Shown here: in pieces, positions 7,409-16,787 of the stretch | How positions within the stretch are numbered: position 1 is the stretch's first letter | Layout: every line of letters starts with the position of its first letter | Assembly: GCF_024666615.1 (NCBI RefSeq) | Contig: NZ_CP088297.1 | Span: 2,976,001 to 3,040,000, forward strand | Length of the DNA: 64,000 bases | Direction: 5' to 3' | From: Aquabacterium sp. J223 | GTDB taxonomy: Bacteria; Pseudomonadota; Gammaproteobacteria; Burkholderiales; Burkholderiaceae_C | The notes under the pieces: generated by a model | Databases searched by the model: none | Told to the model about the DNA's origin: nothing | The model's input: only the letters and a program-made list of their open reading frames with translations | Program-made: the position numbers and the translations under genes

Positions 7409-9421
7409 ATGCAGTACCTCGCCCGCGGCCTGACACCGGCCGCGCCCCCGACCTTTTGCGCCACCGGGCGCCGACCCTCCGCCTTGCTGTCCGCCCTGTT
7501 CTGCGCCCTGGCGCTCACCGCCTGCGGTGGCGGCGACAACGACGACGTCGCGCGGGCCGAATGCGCCGTCGTCACCGGTGCCGGCAACGTGACCGTCGGC
7601 TCGGGCGTGGCGGGCGACCCGGCCGCGCCGGAGCCCGCCTCCGGCTACCGGCTGGGCAAGACGGCGGTGAACAGCCGCAGCTACATGGTCATCACCGCCA
7701 ACCCGCTGGCCAGCCAGGCCGGCTGCGAGGTGCTGCGCTCGGGCGGCCACGCCGCCGACGCGGCGGTCGCGGTGCAGGCGGTGCTCGGCCTGGTCGAACC
7801 GCAGTCCAGCGGCCTCGGCGGCGGTGCCTTCCTGCTGCACTACGACGCGCAGACCCGCACCGTGCAGGCCTACGACGGCCGCGAGACCGCGCCCGCCGCG
7901 GCCACCGAGAACGACCTGCGCTGGGTGGACGCCACCACCGATCGCACGCTGCCGAAGCCCAGCGCCCGCGCCAGCGGCCGTTCCATCGGCACCCCCGGCG
8001 CCGTGCGCATGCTCGGGCTGGTGCACCAGGAACACGGCCGCCGGCCGTGGAAGGACCTGTTCAAGCCCGGCATCGACCTGGCCACCAACGGCTTCGCCGT
8101 CAGCGGCCGCATGGCGGCGGCGATCCAGGCCTCGGCCACCGACCTGAAACGCGACCCGGAGGCCGCGGCCACCTACTTCAACGCCGACGGCAGCCCGAAG
8201 GCGCTCGGCACGCGGTTCACCCTGCCGGCCTATGCCGACACGCTGACCCGGCTGGCCGAGGGCGGCGCCGACGCGCTCTACACCGGCGCCATCGCGCAAT
8301 CGATCGTCGACAAGATCGGCACCACCACCGGCGCCGACGGCAGCGTCATCACACCGGGCCGCACCACGCTGGCCGACCTGGCCGCCTACCAGCCGAAGAA
8401 GCGCGAAGCGGTGTGCACCACCTACCGCGCGTACTGGGTCTGCGGCATGCCGCCGCCGTCGTCGGGCGGCATCACGGTGGCCTCGGCGCTGGGCATCCTC
8501 GAGAACTTCGACCTGGCGGCGCAGCAGCCCACCGCGGTCGACGGCGAAGGCGGCCGGCCGACGGTGCTCGGCGTGCACCTGGTCAGCGAGGCGGAACGCC
8601 TGGCCTACGCCGACCGCGACCGCTACATCGCCGACACCGACTTCGTCCCGCTGCCGGGCAACAGCCCCAGCGCGCTGCTCGACAAGGACTACCTCAAGGG
8701 CCGCGCCGCGCTGATCCGCACGACGGCCAGCCTGGGCACCGCGCAACCGGGCAACTTCGGCCTCGCACCGCTGGGCGCCGACCGTGGCCGCGACAACGGC
8801 ACCACCCACGTCAGCATCGTCGACAGGGCGGGCAACGTGGTGGTGCTGACGACGACGGTGGAAAGCTCGTTCGGCGCCTTCCACATGACGCGCGGCTTCA
8901 TCCTCAACAACCAGCTCACCGACTTCTCGCCCGCGCCCGCCGATGCTGCCGGCCTGCCCATCGCCAACCGGCTGGCGGCGGGCAAGCGGCCGCGCAGTTC
9001 GATGGCGCCGACGCTGGTGTTCCGGCGCAACGCCGACGGCAGCCGCGGCGACTTCCTGATGGCCACCGGCTCGCCGGGCGGCGGCGCCATCATCCAGTAC
9101 GTGACCAAGACGCTCATCGGCGTGCTCGACTGGGGGCTGGACGCGCAGCAGGCCACCAACCTGGTCGACTTCGGCGCCGCCAACGGCCCCACCACCAACG
9201 TCGGCGGCGAGCACCCGGCGGTCAACGCGGCCAACAACGGCAACGCCGATCCGCTGGTGAACGGGCTGCGGGCGCTGGGCCACACGGTGAGCGTGGCCGC
9301 CCAGTCCAGCGGCATCGGCACCATCGTGCGCACCGCGCCCTTCGGCCGGCCCGGCTACACCGGCGGCGCGGACCCGCGGCGCGAGGGCGTCGTGCTGGGG
9401 GACGTGCTGGTCGCGCCCTGA
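7409..9421 (+). CDS. ggt: Gamma-glutamyltransferase, lipoprotein form
   Basis: This enzyme cleaves gamma-glutamyl bonds such as those of glutathione. The 670-residue precursor has a signal peptide with lipobox LTAC (Cys39), so unlike periplasmic E. coli GGT it should be lipid anchored. Family segments: GLGGGAFLLHYD, the ADRDRYIADTDF stretch, the autocleavage site GTTHVSIVD (nucleophile Thr about 465), the SSFGAFHMT loop, RPRSSMAPTLVF and TGSPGGGAIIQYV. Thr465 would become the N-terminus of the small subunit. It stands alone; the next gene is convergent. Confidence 0.93.
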   Translation: MQYLARGLTPAAPPTFCATGRRPSALLSALFCALALTACGGGDNDDVARAECAVVTGAGNVTVGSGVAGDPAAPEPASGYRLGKTAVNSRSYMVITANPLASQAGCEVLRSGGHAADAAVAVQAVLGLVEPQSSGLGGGAFLLHYDAQTRTVQAYDGRETAPAAATENDLRWVDATTDRTLPKPSARASGRSIGTPGAVRMLGLVHQEHGRRPWKDLFKPGIDLATNGFAVSGRMAAAIQASATDLKRDPEAAATYFNADGSPKALGTRFTLPAYADTLTRLAEGGADALYTGAIAQSIVDKIGTTTGADGSVITPGRTTLADLAAYQPKKREAVCTTYRAYWVCGMPPPSSGGITVASALGILENFDLAAQQPTAVDGEGGRPTVLGVHLVSEAERLAYADRDRYIADTDFVPLPGNSPSALLDKDYLKGRAALIRTTASLGTAQPGNFGLAPLGADRGRDNGTTHVSIVDRAGNVVVLTTTVESSFGAFHMTRGFILNNQLTDFSPAPADAAGLPIANRLAAGKRPRSSMAPTLVFRRNADGSRGDFLMATGSPGGGAIIQYVTKTLIGVLDWGLDAQQATNLVDFGAANGPTTNVGGEHPAVNAANNGNADPLVNGLRALGHTVSVAAQSSGIGTIVRTAPFGRPGYTGGADPRREGVVLGDVLVAP

Positions 9422-9473
9422 CGCGAACGGAGCCCGGCCCCCGGGGTGCCGGGCGCCATGCCCGCGCCGGTGC

Positions 9474-12137
9474 TCAGCCGCCTTGGGGCGGCCCGGCGAC
9501 GGGCGAGCCGGGTCCTGGCTGCCGCGGCTCGAGTTGCCGCAGCAGCGCGGCCGCCTCGGGCCGCGTCGGCTGAAGGCGCTGCAGCGCGGCCAGCAGCGAC
9601 GCCGCCGCCGCCGGGTCCTGCCGCGACAGCGCCTCGGCCATGCGCAGCAGCGGGTCGTAGGCCGGGCGGAAGTCGGCGCTGTCGGCCAGCACCTGCAGCA
9701 GCGGCGCCTGCACCTGCGCCAGCATCTGCCGCGCGTCGGCGCTGGGACGCACGTCGCGGCCGGCGATGAGGAAGCGGTCACGCGCCTGCCGGTAGGCGGC
9801 GAGCCGCCGGGCGGTGGCCTCGTCGCCGAGGTCCAGCAGCTCGCCCGGCCGCAGGTCGAGCTGCGGCAGCAGCGCCAGCAGCCGGTCCCGCGGCCGGGCC
9901 TCGGGCGCGTAGGTGGCGGCCGGCGCCCGGGCCGCCACCACCGGGTGGTCGTCGGTGTTCAGCGGCGCATCGCCCGCCAGCCGGGCCAGCGCCGACGGAC
10001 CGGCCACCACGCCGCCCGCCACCGCCCAGACGTCGGCCAGGCCGACCTCGGCCGGCGAGCGCGGCCAGGGCGAGCGCTGCAGCCGGGCACCGAGCGCCGC
10101 CACGTCGATGCGCCGGCCGTCGGCGTGCGAGACCAGGCCCAGCACCGGCGTCTGCAGGCTGAGGCCGGCCAGCACCGCGCCGCCTTCGGGGAAGGCGACC
10201 TGGAACGACCGCACGACGCTGCGCAGCGTGCCGAGGTCCATCTGGTGCAGCGGCAGCCACTGGCAGAAGAGGCCGCCGTCGGCCAGCCGCGCGCGCACCG
10301 CCTGGAAGTGCTCGACGGTGTAGAGCGAGCCCGATCCGCCGCGCGCCGGGTGCACGTTGTCGGCGACGACGACGTCGTAGCGCTGCTCGGCGCTGCGCAG
10401 GAACCGCCGCGCGTCGGCCTGCAGCAGACGCAGCCGCGCGGCCGGCGCGTCGTCCATCAACGGTCGCGTGAAGAAGGCCGACGCCGCGATGACCTCGGGC
10501 AGCAGCTCGACCGCGTCGACCTCGACCCCCGTCATCACCGCTGCCGACGCCGCCGTCACGCCGGTGCCCAGGCCGAGGAACAGCGCCCGCCGCGGCCCGG
10601 CGTGCAGCAGCAGCGGCAGCAGGGCCTGCCGCGCATCGGCCGTCCACGTGGTGTTGCTGCCCTCCTGCGCGCGGTTGTCGATGTGCAGCGTGGCGCTGCC
10701 GTCGGCGTGCTCGACGATGGCCACCGTGCCCAGCGCGCCCTCGCGATGCTCCAGCAGCCGGGCCCCCTCGGGGACCCCGATGAAGCGCAGCGGCGGCAGG
10801 GCCAGCGCCACCAGCGCCAGCGCCACGGCCGGCGCCCACACCGCGGGCGAGGTCCAGCGGCGCCAGGCCGGCACCAGGTAGGCCGCGATCAAGGCGAGCA
10901 GCGCGGCCTTGGTGCCCGCGGCCGGCACCAGCAGCAGGCCGAAGACGATCGGCGCCAGCGCCGCACCGAGGGTGTTCAGCGCCAATGCGCGCCCCAGGCC
11001 CAGGCCCCGGTCCTGCGCGCGTTGCGCCAGCGCGCTGAAGACGGCGCCCATCGCCAGCGTGGGCGCGGCGAAGGCGGCCAGCGCCAGCGTGGCCTCGATC
11101 GCCAGTGCGGCGCCGACGCCTCCGCCGAACGACGACGACAGGACCGACTGCAGGATCGGCTGCAGGGGGCCCGCCCCCCAGAGCCCGCCGGCGCCCAGCA
11201 GGCCGGCCGCCGCCAGCGTGCCCAGCAGCCGGTGCGGCGCGACGGTGCGGCGGGCGCCCCAGCGCTGCCACGCCGCCGCGCCCAGCGCCGTGCCGACCAG
11301 GTACACCGCCAGCAGCAGCGCGAAGGTGTAGACGGTGTTCTCGGTGAGCTGGCCCAGCACCCGCACGGCCAGCACCTCGTAGCCGATGCCGAGCAGGCCG
11401 GTGAGCCACAGCAGCGCGCCGAGCCGTCGGGCCTCGGGCGACCGCACGGTCGGGCGCGGCGTGGTCTTGGCCGCCACCGCCGGCCAGGTCCACGCGAGCA
11501 GCGCGCACAGGACGTTCAACCCCGCGCACACCAGGGCGGTCTGCCGCAGGCCCAGCGACGGGACCAGCCAGAAGGCCGACGCCAGCACGCCGATCACCGC
11601 GCCGAGCGTGTTGGCCGCGTACAGCCCCGCGAACGACGGACGGCCCGGCTGCAGCGCGGCCAGCGCCCGCGCCAGCGCGGGCAGCGTGGCACCCATGGCG
11701 GCGGTGGCGGGCAGCAGCACCAGCAGGGTGCCGCCGAAGGCGACGCCCGCCTGCCAGGCGGCGGTCGGCTGCGCGCCGATGAACTGCCGCAACGCCCCGG
11801 CGACCGGCTGGGCCAGCCAGGCCAGCGCGAGGCTCCAGCCCGCGATCACCGCCTCACAAAGGGCATAAGCCCGAGCCGGCCGACGGCTGCGGGCGAGGCG
11901 GTCGCCCAGCGTCCAGGCGCCGAACGCCAGGCCGCCGAAGAAGGCGGTGACCACCGCCAGCACCGACGCCGTCTCGTGGCCGAGCCACAGCGCGCCCTGC
12001 TGCGTCCACACGATCTGGTAGCCGAGCCCGGCGAATCCCGACCCGAGCATGAGCAGGGGCGCCAGGCGCAGGCGCCGGCCGGCCCGGGACGCCGACGTCG
12101 CGGCTCCCTCGTCGCCGGAGGACAGGATGGCGTTCAA
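9474..12137 (-). CDS. Membrane-bound spermidine-synthase-like fusion protein
   Basis: About 887 residues. The N-terminal half is a multi-helix membrane domain (LLMLGSGFAGLGYQIVW and many further segments) and the C-terminal half an aminopropyltransferase-like Rossmann domain with FLGLGTGVTAASA, VDAVELLPEV, DVVVADNVHPARGG and YTVEHFQAVRARLADGGLFCQWLPL. Such membrane-methyltransferase-like fusions are common in Burkholderiales and not proven to make spermidine. Start is a TTG whose TTGA overlaps the stop of the upstream gene, so the two are translationally coupled; the frame stays open upstream into the previous gene. The last 150 residues are Ala/Gln-rich helices. Confidence 0.8.
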   Translation of the reverse strand: MNAILSSGDEGAATSASRAGRRLRLAPLLMLGSGFAGLGYQIVWTQQGALWLGHETASVLAVVTAFFGGLAFGAWTLGDRLARSRRPARAYALCEAVIAGWSLALAWLAQPVAGALRQFIGAQPTAAWQAGVAFGGTLLVLLPATAAMGATLPALARALAALQPGRPSFAGLYAANTLGAVIGVLASAFWLVPSLGLRQTALVCAGLNVLCALLAWTWPAVAAKTTPRPTVRSPEARRLGALLWLTGLLGIGYEVLAVRVLGQLTENTVYTFALLLAVYLVGTALGAAAWQRWGARRTVAPHRLLGTLAAAGLLGAGGLWGAGPLQPILQSVLSSSFGGGVGAALAIEATLALAAFAAPTLAMGAVFSALAQRAQDRGLGLGRALALNTLGAALAPIVFGLLLVPAAGTKAALLALIAAYLVPAWRRWTSPAVWAPAVALALVALALPPLRFIGVPEGARLLEHREGALGTVAIVEHADGSATLHIDNRAQEGSNTTWTADARQALLPLLLHAGPRRALFLGLGTGVTAASAAVMTGVEVDAVELLPEVIAASAFFTRPLMDDAPAARLRLLQADARRFLRSAEQRYDVVVADNVHPARGGSGSLYTVEHFQAVRARLADGGLFCQWLPLHQMDLGTLRSVVRSFQVAFPEGGAVLAGLSLQTPVLGLVSHADGRRIDVAALGARLQRSPWPRSPAEVGLADVWAVAGGVVAGPSALARLAGDAPLNTDDHPVVAARAPAATYAPEARPRDRLLALLPQLDLRPGELLDLGDEATARRLAAYRQARDRFLIAGRDVRPSADARQMLAQVQAPLLQVLADSADFRPAYDPLLRMAEALSRQDPAAAASLLAALQRLQPTRPEAAALLRQLEPRQPGPGSPVAGPPQGG

Positions 12138-12760
12138 CCGCTGAAGCCGATGGTGTAGCCCCAGGAGTCCAGCCGCGTCGGGATGGCGTTGAAGGCCAGG
12201 GTGATGCGGCGCGGCCCGGGGTTGGGCGGCACCGCGTGCAGCAGGTAGCTGGGGAACAGCAGCGCATCGCCCGGCTGCGGCTGCGGGCTGATCCACTTGT
12301 CGGCGTTGTAGGGCCCGGTGGCCGCGCCGGCGTGGTCGTTCTTGAACACGAAGTCGTGGCCGGCCGGCGGCCTCATGAACACCGTGCGCGAATCGGCATG
12401 CGTCGGCGTCAGGTAGACGATGCCGGAGACGAAGCTGTTGGCGTGGTTGTGCATCGCCTGCCGGCCGCCCTCGTCCAGCAGGTTGACCCACATCTCCTTC
12501 AGCGCCCAGCCCAGGCGCTGGCCGAACAGCAGCGCGCCGAAGTCGACCAGCTTGGGTGTCAGCCGCTCGGCGACGAGGCCCAGCAGCGGCGTGTCCGACG
12601 GCTTGAGCAGCGCGGTGTGCGACAGGTTCGCCGACGCGTTGTTCTGCAGGTCGGCGCGGTCGCCGAAGTAGGCGACCAGGCCGTCCAGCAGCGGCGCCGG
12701 CAGCACGCCCGGTGCGCGCAGCACCGGGGTGGCGAAGAGGCCGAAGACGTCGTCGGCCAT
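12134..12760 (-). CDS. Putative 2OG-Fe(II) oxygenase (TIGR02466-like)
   Basis: A 208-residue protein beginning MADDVFGLFATPVLRA. The double-stranded beta-helix signature is visible: QAMHNHANSFVSGIVYL (first iron His), a central HDFVF block and GDALLFPSYLLHAVPPN with the distal His followed by PRRITLAFN, where Arg would bind 2-oxoglutarate. This matches a family of short putative prolyl-hydroxylase-like enzymes that often lie next to cell-surface or sulfotransferase genes. Its ATG overlaps the TGA of the PEP-CTERM gene by one base, and its own stop overlaps the next start, so all three are one tight operon. Substrate unknown. Confidence 0.7.
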   Translation of the reverse strand: MADDVFGLFATPVLRAPGVLPAPLLDGLVAYFGDRADLQNNASANLSHTALLKPSDTPLLGLVAERLTPKLVDFGALLFGQRLGWALKEMWVNLLDEGGRQAMHNHANSFVSGIVYLTPTHADSRTVFMRPPAGHDFVFKNDHAGAATGPYNADKWISPQPQPGDALLFPSYLLHAVPPNPGPRRITLAFNAIPTRLDSWGYTIGFSG

Positions 12761-13389
12761 CAGCCCTTCTTGTTCCGCCGCGCGGCGACGCCCAGGCCGG
12801 CCAGGCCGAGCACCATCAGCGCATAGGTCGACGGCTCGGGGATGGGCGTGATGGTGATGTTGTCGAAGGCGGCTTCCAGGCCGGCGCTGAAGACCACCGA
12901 GCGCGCGTCGGCGAAGGTGCCGGCCAGCATGTTGAAGTTGCAGAACGCGGTGTCGCTGCAGCCCGTGGTGGCGTTGGCCAGCAGGTTGAACGAGGCCAGC
13001 AGGGTGCCGGTGCCGTTCAAGCCGCTCCACACCTCCACCGCATCGCTCGACCGCACGGCCGACGAGTAGTAGAAGCTCAGGCCGGTGAAGGCGAGGTCGC
13101 TGTTCAGCGTCGAGTCGGCGTCGACCGGCGTCATCACACCGACCGCGCTCGGCGCGTTCGAGAAGTACGGGCCGGCCGCGTCGTTGAGCAGCGCCAGCGC
13201 GCCGCCGCCGAAGCTCACCCCCAGGTCGGGTCCGCTGTTGCCGGCGGCATCGGTGCCACCGTTGTAGTACTCCAGGATGGAGCCGAAGCTGCTGCTCGAC
13301 GGCAGTTCGAAGTCGATCAGGATGGGCGCGGCGAACGCCGGTGCCGCGGCCAGCAGGCCGAGGACCGCGGAGGTGGACAGGAACTTCAT
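12760..13389 (-). CDS. PEP-CTERM sorting-domain exported protein
   Basis: About 209 residues. A signal peptide (MKFLSTSAVLGLLAAAPAFA) is followed by a beta-rich secreted domain (ILIDFELPSSSSFGSI, LAFTGLSFYYSSAVRSSDAVEVWSG) with two Cys, and a C-terminal PEP-CTERM tail: IPEPSTYALMVLGLAGLGVAARR, which an exosortase would process. The start is the ATG at 13389 with a GGGAGA ribosome site; the open frame runs further upstream without one. The exosortase and its polysaccharide locus are not in the window. It heads the operon with the oxygenase-like and spermidine-synthase-like genes. Confidence 0.85.
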   Translation of the reverse strand: MKFLSTSAVLGLLAAAPAFAAPILIDFELPSSSSFGSILEYYNGGTDAAGNSGPDLGVSFGGGALALLNDAAGPYFSNAPSAVGVMTPVDADSTLNSDLAFTGLSFYYSSAVRSSDAVEVWSGLNGTGTLLASFNLLANATTGCSDTAFCNFNMLAGTFADARSVVFSAGLEAAFDNITITPIPEPSTYALMVLGLAGLGVAARRNKKG

Positions 13390-13609
13390 GGGATCTCCCG
13401 TGGGGTGATGGGCACGCCGGCCCGGGCCGCCATGGGACCCCGCCACCGGCAGACGGCGCGCAGTCTTCCAGCGCTTCACGACAGCAGCGTGACGGTCCGT
13501 CGTTCCTGCCGGCACGGGCACTTGTTCCGGGGTGACGTGAATCTGTCACGGCCGGTTCACGGCCCGTTCCTAGGATCCCGGCAACTTCAACGACCGCTGC
13601 CGGAATCCC

Positions 13610-15865
13610 ATGAAGACGATCTTCCCCAAGAGCCCGCTCGCGCTGGCCGCCGTGGCCGCGCTGGGCAGCCTGGCCCTCGGCGGCGCGCCCGACGCCGCCA
13701 ACGCGGCGAAGACCGCCGGCACCTACGTCGCCGGCGACTTCCACAACCACAGCACCTGCTCGGACGGCGCCACGTCGCTGCAGAAGAAGGTCAAGAAGTC
13801 GATGGACCGCGACGCCACCACGCCCTGGGGCCTGGACTGGTTCGTCCAGGCCGGCCACGGCGGCACCGGCAACCGCAACTGCACGCTGGCCGAGGACGCC
13901 AGCCTGGCCACGCCGGCCTACCCGCTGGTGACCAACGCCAACGGCCAGGTGCTGGGTCCCAACACCACCTGGCTGAATTCGCAGCCGCCGGTCACGCCGG
14001 CCGGCGATGTCTCGGGCTCGGGCAACAACCGCAACATGTGGCGCTGGAACGCGATCCAGAGCTACCAGTACCCGCTGATGGAGTACCTGGCCGCCTACCG
14101 CAACGAGCCGCTGTTCATCGGCATCGAATCGGTGGTCGCCGGCCACGAGCACACGTCGATGTCGGTGATCACCGGCCAGATGCCGACGGCCATCTACAAC
14201 ACGCCGCTGCCGACCACGCCCGGCTACACGCCGCTGGGCAACGCCAACGCGCTGGCCAAGTGGGCCTACTGCTTCGACCGCGGCAACAGCGACACCAGCC
14301 GCGGTGGCGCCAACGCCTGGGAATGCTCCGTGCCCGGCAGCCTGAACAGCGGCAACCCGGACTGGAACGCCGGCGCCGCCAAGCTCAACGGCGCCAACGG
14401 CAACAACGGCCACCTGAAGACGGTCGAGGCGGTGAAGTGGATGGCCGCCTTCCACGGCGAGGGCAGCTACTACGTGCCGGCCCACCTGGAACGCGCCGGC
14501 CCCTTCAACCCGTCGGGCAACAACGGCTTCAACGTCGAGCACCTGCGCAACTTCAACAACGCCGGTCCGCGGGTGGCCTTCGGCTTCGAAAGCCAGCCGG
14601 GCCACGGCGCGTCGGAACAGCGTGGCGAGTACACCCTGCGCCGCAACACCATCGGCGGCGTCAACGTCGACTCGGTGGGCGGCACCACCTTCGGCGGCAC
14701 CGGGGTCTACGCGGCGCAGGTCGGCGGCGTGTGGGACGCGCTGCTCGGCGAAGGCCGCAACTGGTGGTTCTTCGCCAGCTCGGACTGGCATTCGCGCGGC
14801 AGCTTCAGCGTCGACGACCGCCGCACCGACAACGACTTCTGGCCCGGCGAGTACCAGCGCAACTACACCATGGTGCGCACCGGCGGCTCGCGCATGACGC
14901 CGCAGATGATCGTCGACGGCCTGCGCAGCGGGAACACCTACGTCAGCTCCGGCCAGCTCATCGACCGCCTGGCCTTCGTCGCGTGCGCCTCCTACGCCGG
15001 CCCGGCCCGTCGCACCGACGCCCAGGTCGAGGCGCTGGCGGTGACCGCGGCGCTGAACAAGACCGACATCGACGTCGCCGGCTGCGCCACCATGGGCGAG
15101 AAGCTCAAGGTGCGGCCCGGCGCGGAGATCGTCGTCTCCATCGTCGTGCGCGATCCGTCGGGCAAGAACTTCTCGCCCTACGCCTTCCCCAACCCGTCGC
15201 TGCTGCAGGTGGGCATCAACCAGCCGCTGGACGCGCCGGTGCTGCACCACGTCGACGTCATCCGCGGCCTGGTCACCGGCTTCAGGACGCCGGGCAGCGC
15301 CGACTACGCCGGCACCTGGCCCGACAACTGGGTCGACCTGGCGAACCCGCAGCAGCTGCGCCCGTTGACCACCGTGCCCGCCGCGGCGAAGAACACCACG
15401 GCGTCGGTCCTGCGCACCTTCAACGACGCGACCTGGACGACGGTGCCCGGCAATGCCGAGTTCAAGAAGATGACCTTCCGCATCCCGGCGGTGTCGGCGT
15501 CGCAGTACCTGCGCCTGCGCGGCACCAACCTGCCGCCGGCCGTGCCCTACGAGACGGACGCCTCGGGCAACCCGCTGTCCGACGTTTGGACCAACTCGCA
15601 GGCCATTCGGGCGAAGACCGGCAGCACCACCGAGTTCCCGGTGAACGCGATGCTGCGCATCCCCTGCACGACGGTGGGCACCAACCTGCCGGGCGCCGAG
15701 GTGTTCAACAGCACCGGCATCAACGGCTGCCCGAACCACCTGCCGGTGGTCAACGGCCAGCGCATGCTGGCGCTCGACGTCGCCGCCTGGGCCGACCTGT
15801 GGTTCTACAGCAACCCGATCTTCGTCGAGGTCTCGGGCTCGACCGTGGTCGCCGGCGTGCAGTAG
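13610..15865 (+). CDS. Secreted PHP/DUF3604-like metal-dependent phosphoesterase-family protein
   Basis: A 751-residue exported protein: signal peptide cleaved near ANAAKTAG, then GDFHNHSTCSDG, the first metal-binding motif of PHP-type phosphoesterases. Further His/Asp/Glu clusters (GIESVVAGHEHTS, FHGEGSYYVPAHLE, FGFESQPGHG, SSDWHSRGSFSVDDRR) supply the rest of the expected metal site. The layout resembles DUF3604 proteins, which are PHP-like and of unknown substrate. The following genes, a PpiC-type isomerase and a HupE/UreJ protein, are typical companions and probably form one unit with it. Confidence 0.75.
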   Translation: MKTIFPKSPLALAAVAALGSLALGGAPDAANAAKTAGTYVAGDFHNHSTCSDGATSLQKKVKKSMDRDATTPWGLDWFVQAGHGGTGNRNCTLAEDASLATPAYPLVTNANGQVLGPNTTWLNSQPPVTPAGDVSGSGNNRNMWRWNAIQSYQYPLMEYLAAYRNEPLFIGIESVVAGHEHTSMSVITGQMPTAIYNTPLPTTPGYTPLGNANALAKWAYCFDRGNSDTSRGGANAWECSVPGSLNSGNPDWNAGAAKLNGANGNNGHLKTVEAVKWMAAFHGEGSYYVPAHLERAGPFNPSGNNGFNVEHLRNFNNAGPRVAFGFESQPGHGASEQRGEYTLRRNTIGGVNVDSVGGTTFGGTGVYAAQVGGVWDALLGEGRNWWFFASSDWHSRGSFSVDDRRTDNDFWPGEYQRNYTMVRTGGSRMTPQMIVDGLRSGNTYVSSGQLIDRLAFVACASYAGPARRTDAQVEALAVTAALNKTDIDVAGCATMGEKLKVRPGAEIVVSIVVRDPSGKNFSPYAFPNPSLLQVGINQPLDAPVLHHVDVIRGLVTGFRTPGSADYAGTWPDNWVDLANPQQLRPLTTVPAAAKNTTASVLRTFNDATWTTVPGNAEFKKMTFRIPAVSASQYLRLRGTNLPPAVPYETDASGNPLSDVWTNSQAIRAKTGSTTEFPVNAMLRIPCTTVGTNLPGAEVFNSTGINGCPNHLPVVNGQRMLALDVAAWADLWFYSNPIFVEVSGSTVVAGVQ

Positions 15866-15954
15866 ACCCCTCACCGCCTCGACGGGCGCCGCGCGGCAAC
15901 GCGCGGCGCCTTGTCGTTTGCCGTCTTCCATCCCCTGAGACCGCTCGCCCCACG

Positions 15955-16787
15955 ATGTCCGTCCCCACCGAACCGATCCGTTCTCGCCATGCCTGGCTGC
16001 GCGAACCGCTGCTGCACTTCGCCGTCCTCGGCGCCCTGCTCTTCGGCATCGATGCCTGGATCGCCGGCCGCCAGGACGACCCGCGCGTCATCACGGTGGA
16101 CGCCTCGGTGGACCAGGAGGCGCTGTCGGTCTTCCGCGGCGCGCGCGGACGCGACCCCGACGAGGACGAGCTGTACGCCCTGCGCCGCATCTGGCTGGAC
16201 AACGAGGTGCTGTACCGCGAGGGCATCGCGCTGCAGATGGACAGGGGCGACAAGGCCATCCGCGACCGCGTCATCTTCAAGGCGCTGACCGCCGTCAACG
16301 CCGGGCTGCAGCTGCCGGCCGTCGACGACGAGTCGCTGCGCGCCTGGTTCGAGAAGAACCGGGCGCGCTACGACGAGCCGCCAAGGGTCGACTTCCTGGA
16401 GGCGGTGCTGTCCGGCGACGCCGCCGAGGCCGACGCCACCGCGCTGGCCGCACAGCTCAACGGCGGCGGCTCGGGCGACACCAACGCCGGCCTGCGCGTC
16501 TTCAAGGGACGGCCGCACGCCAACCTCGTGCAGAGCTACGGCGAGCCCTTCGCGCAGGCGCTGCAGGCGGCACCCGTCGGACGCTGGCAGGCGCTGCCGC
16601 AGGGCGGCGTCTGGCGGGTGGTGCAGCTGCAGGCGGTGACGCCGGCGAAGCCGGCCGACTTCGAGCCCCTGCGCGGCGTGGTGCTGCAGGACTGGAAGGA
16701 CGCGGTGATGGCCGAGCAGCGCACGGCCGCCGGCGCGCGCTGGCCAGGAAGTACGAGGTGCGGGTGACGGCGGAGGCCGCGAAGTGA
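15955..16787 (+). CDS. PpiC-type peptidyl-prolyl isomerase, membrane-anchored, frameshifted at the C-terminus
   Basis: About 270 residues. A short cytoplasmic start is followed by one membrane segment (LLHFAVLGALLFGIDAWIA) and a periplasmic parvulin/SurA-like region (VDQEALSVF, DEDELYALRRIWLDNEVLYREGIAL, WFEKNRARYDEPPRVDF), with the usual spacing of PpiC-domain proteins that pair with DUF3604 proteins. The open frame stops at 16767. One missing base near 16731-16738 explains this: the next frame reads ALARKYEVRVTAEAAK and ends at 16785-16787, overlapping the next start as GTGA. The natural end is therefore probably 16787. Confidence 0.7.

Noticed and set aside
5815-9573. 1252-residue plus-strand frame
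   Set aside because: Frame-shadow of the TonB receptor and ggt genes with Arg/Pro/Ala-rich nonsense and no domain.
12134-15931. 1265-residue minus-strand frame
   Set aside because: Only its last 208 residues (12134-12760) are a real gene; the rest is antisense to the PHP-like gene or a shadow of the PEP-CTERM gene.
12712-16767. 1351-residue plus-strand frame
   Set aside because: Only the part from 15955 is the PpiC-like gene; the rest is shadow of the PHP-like gene.
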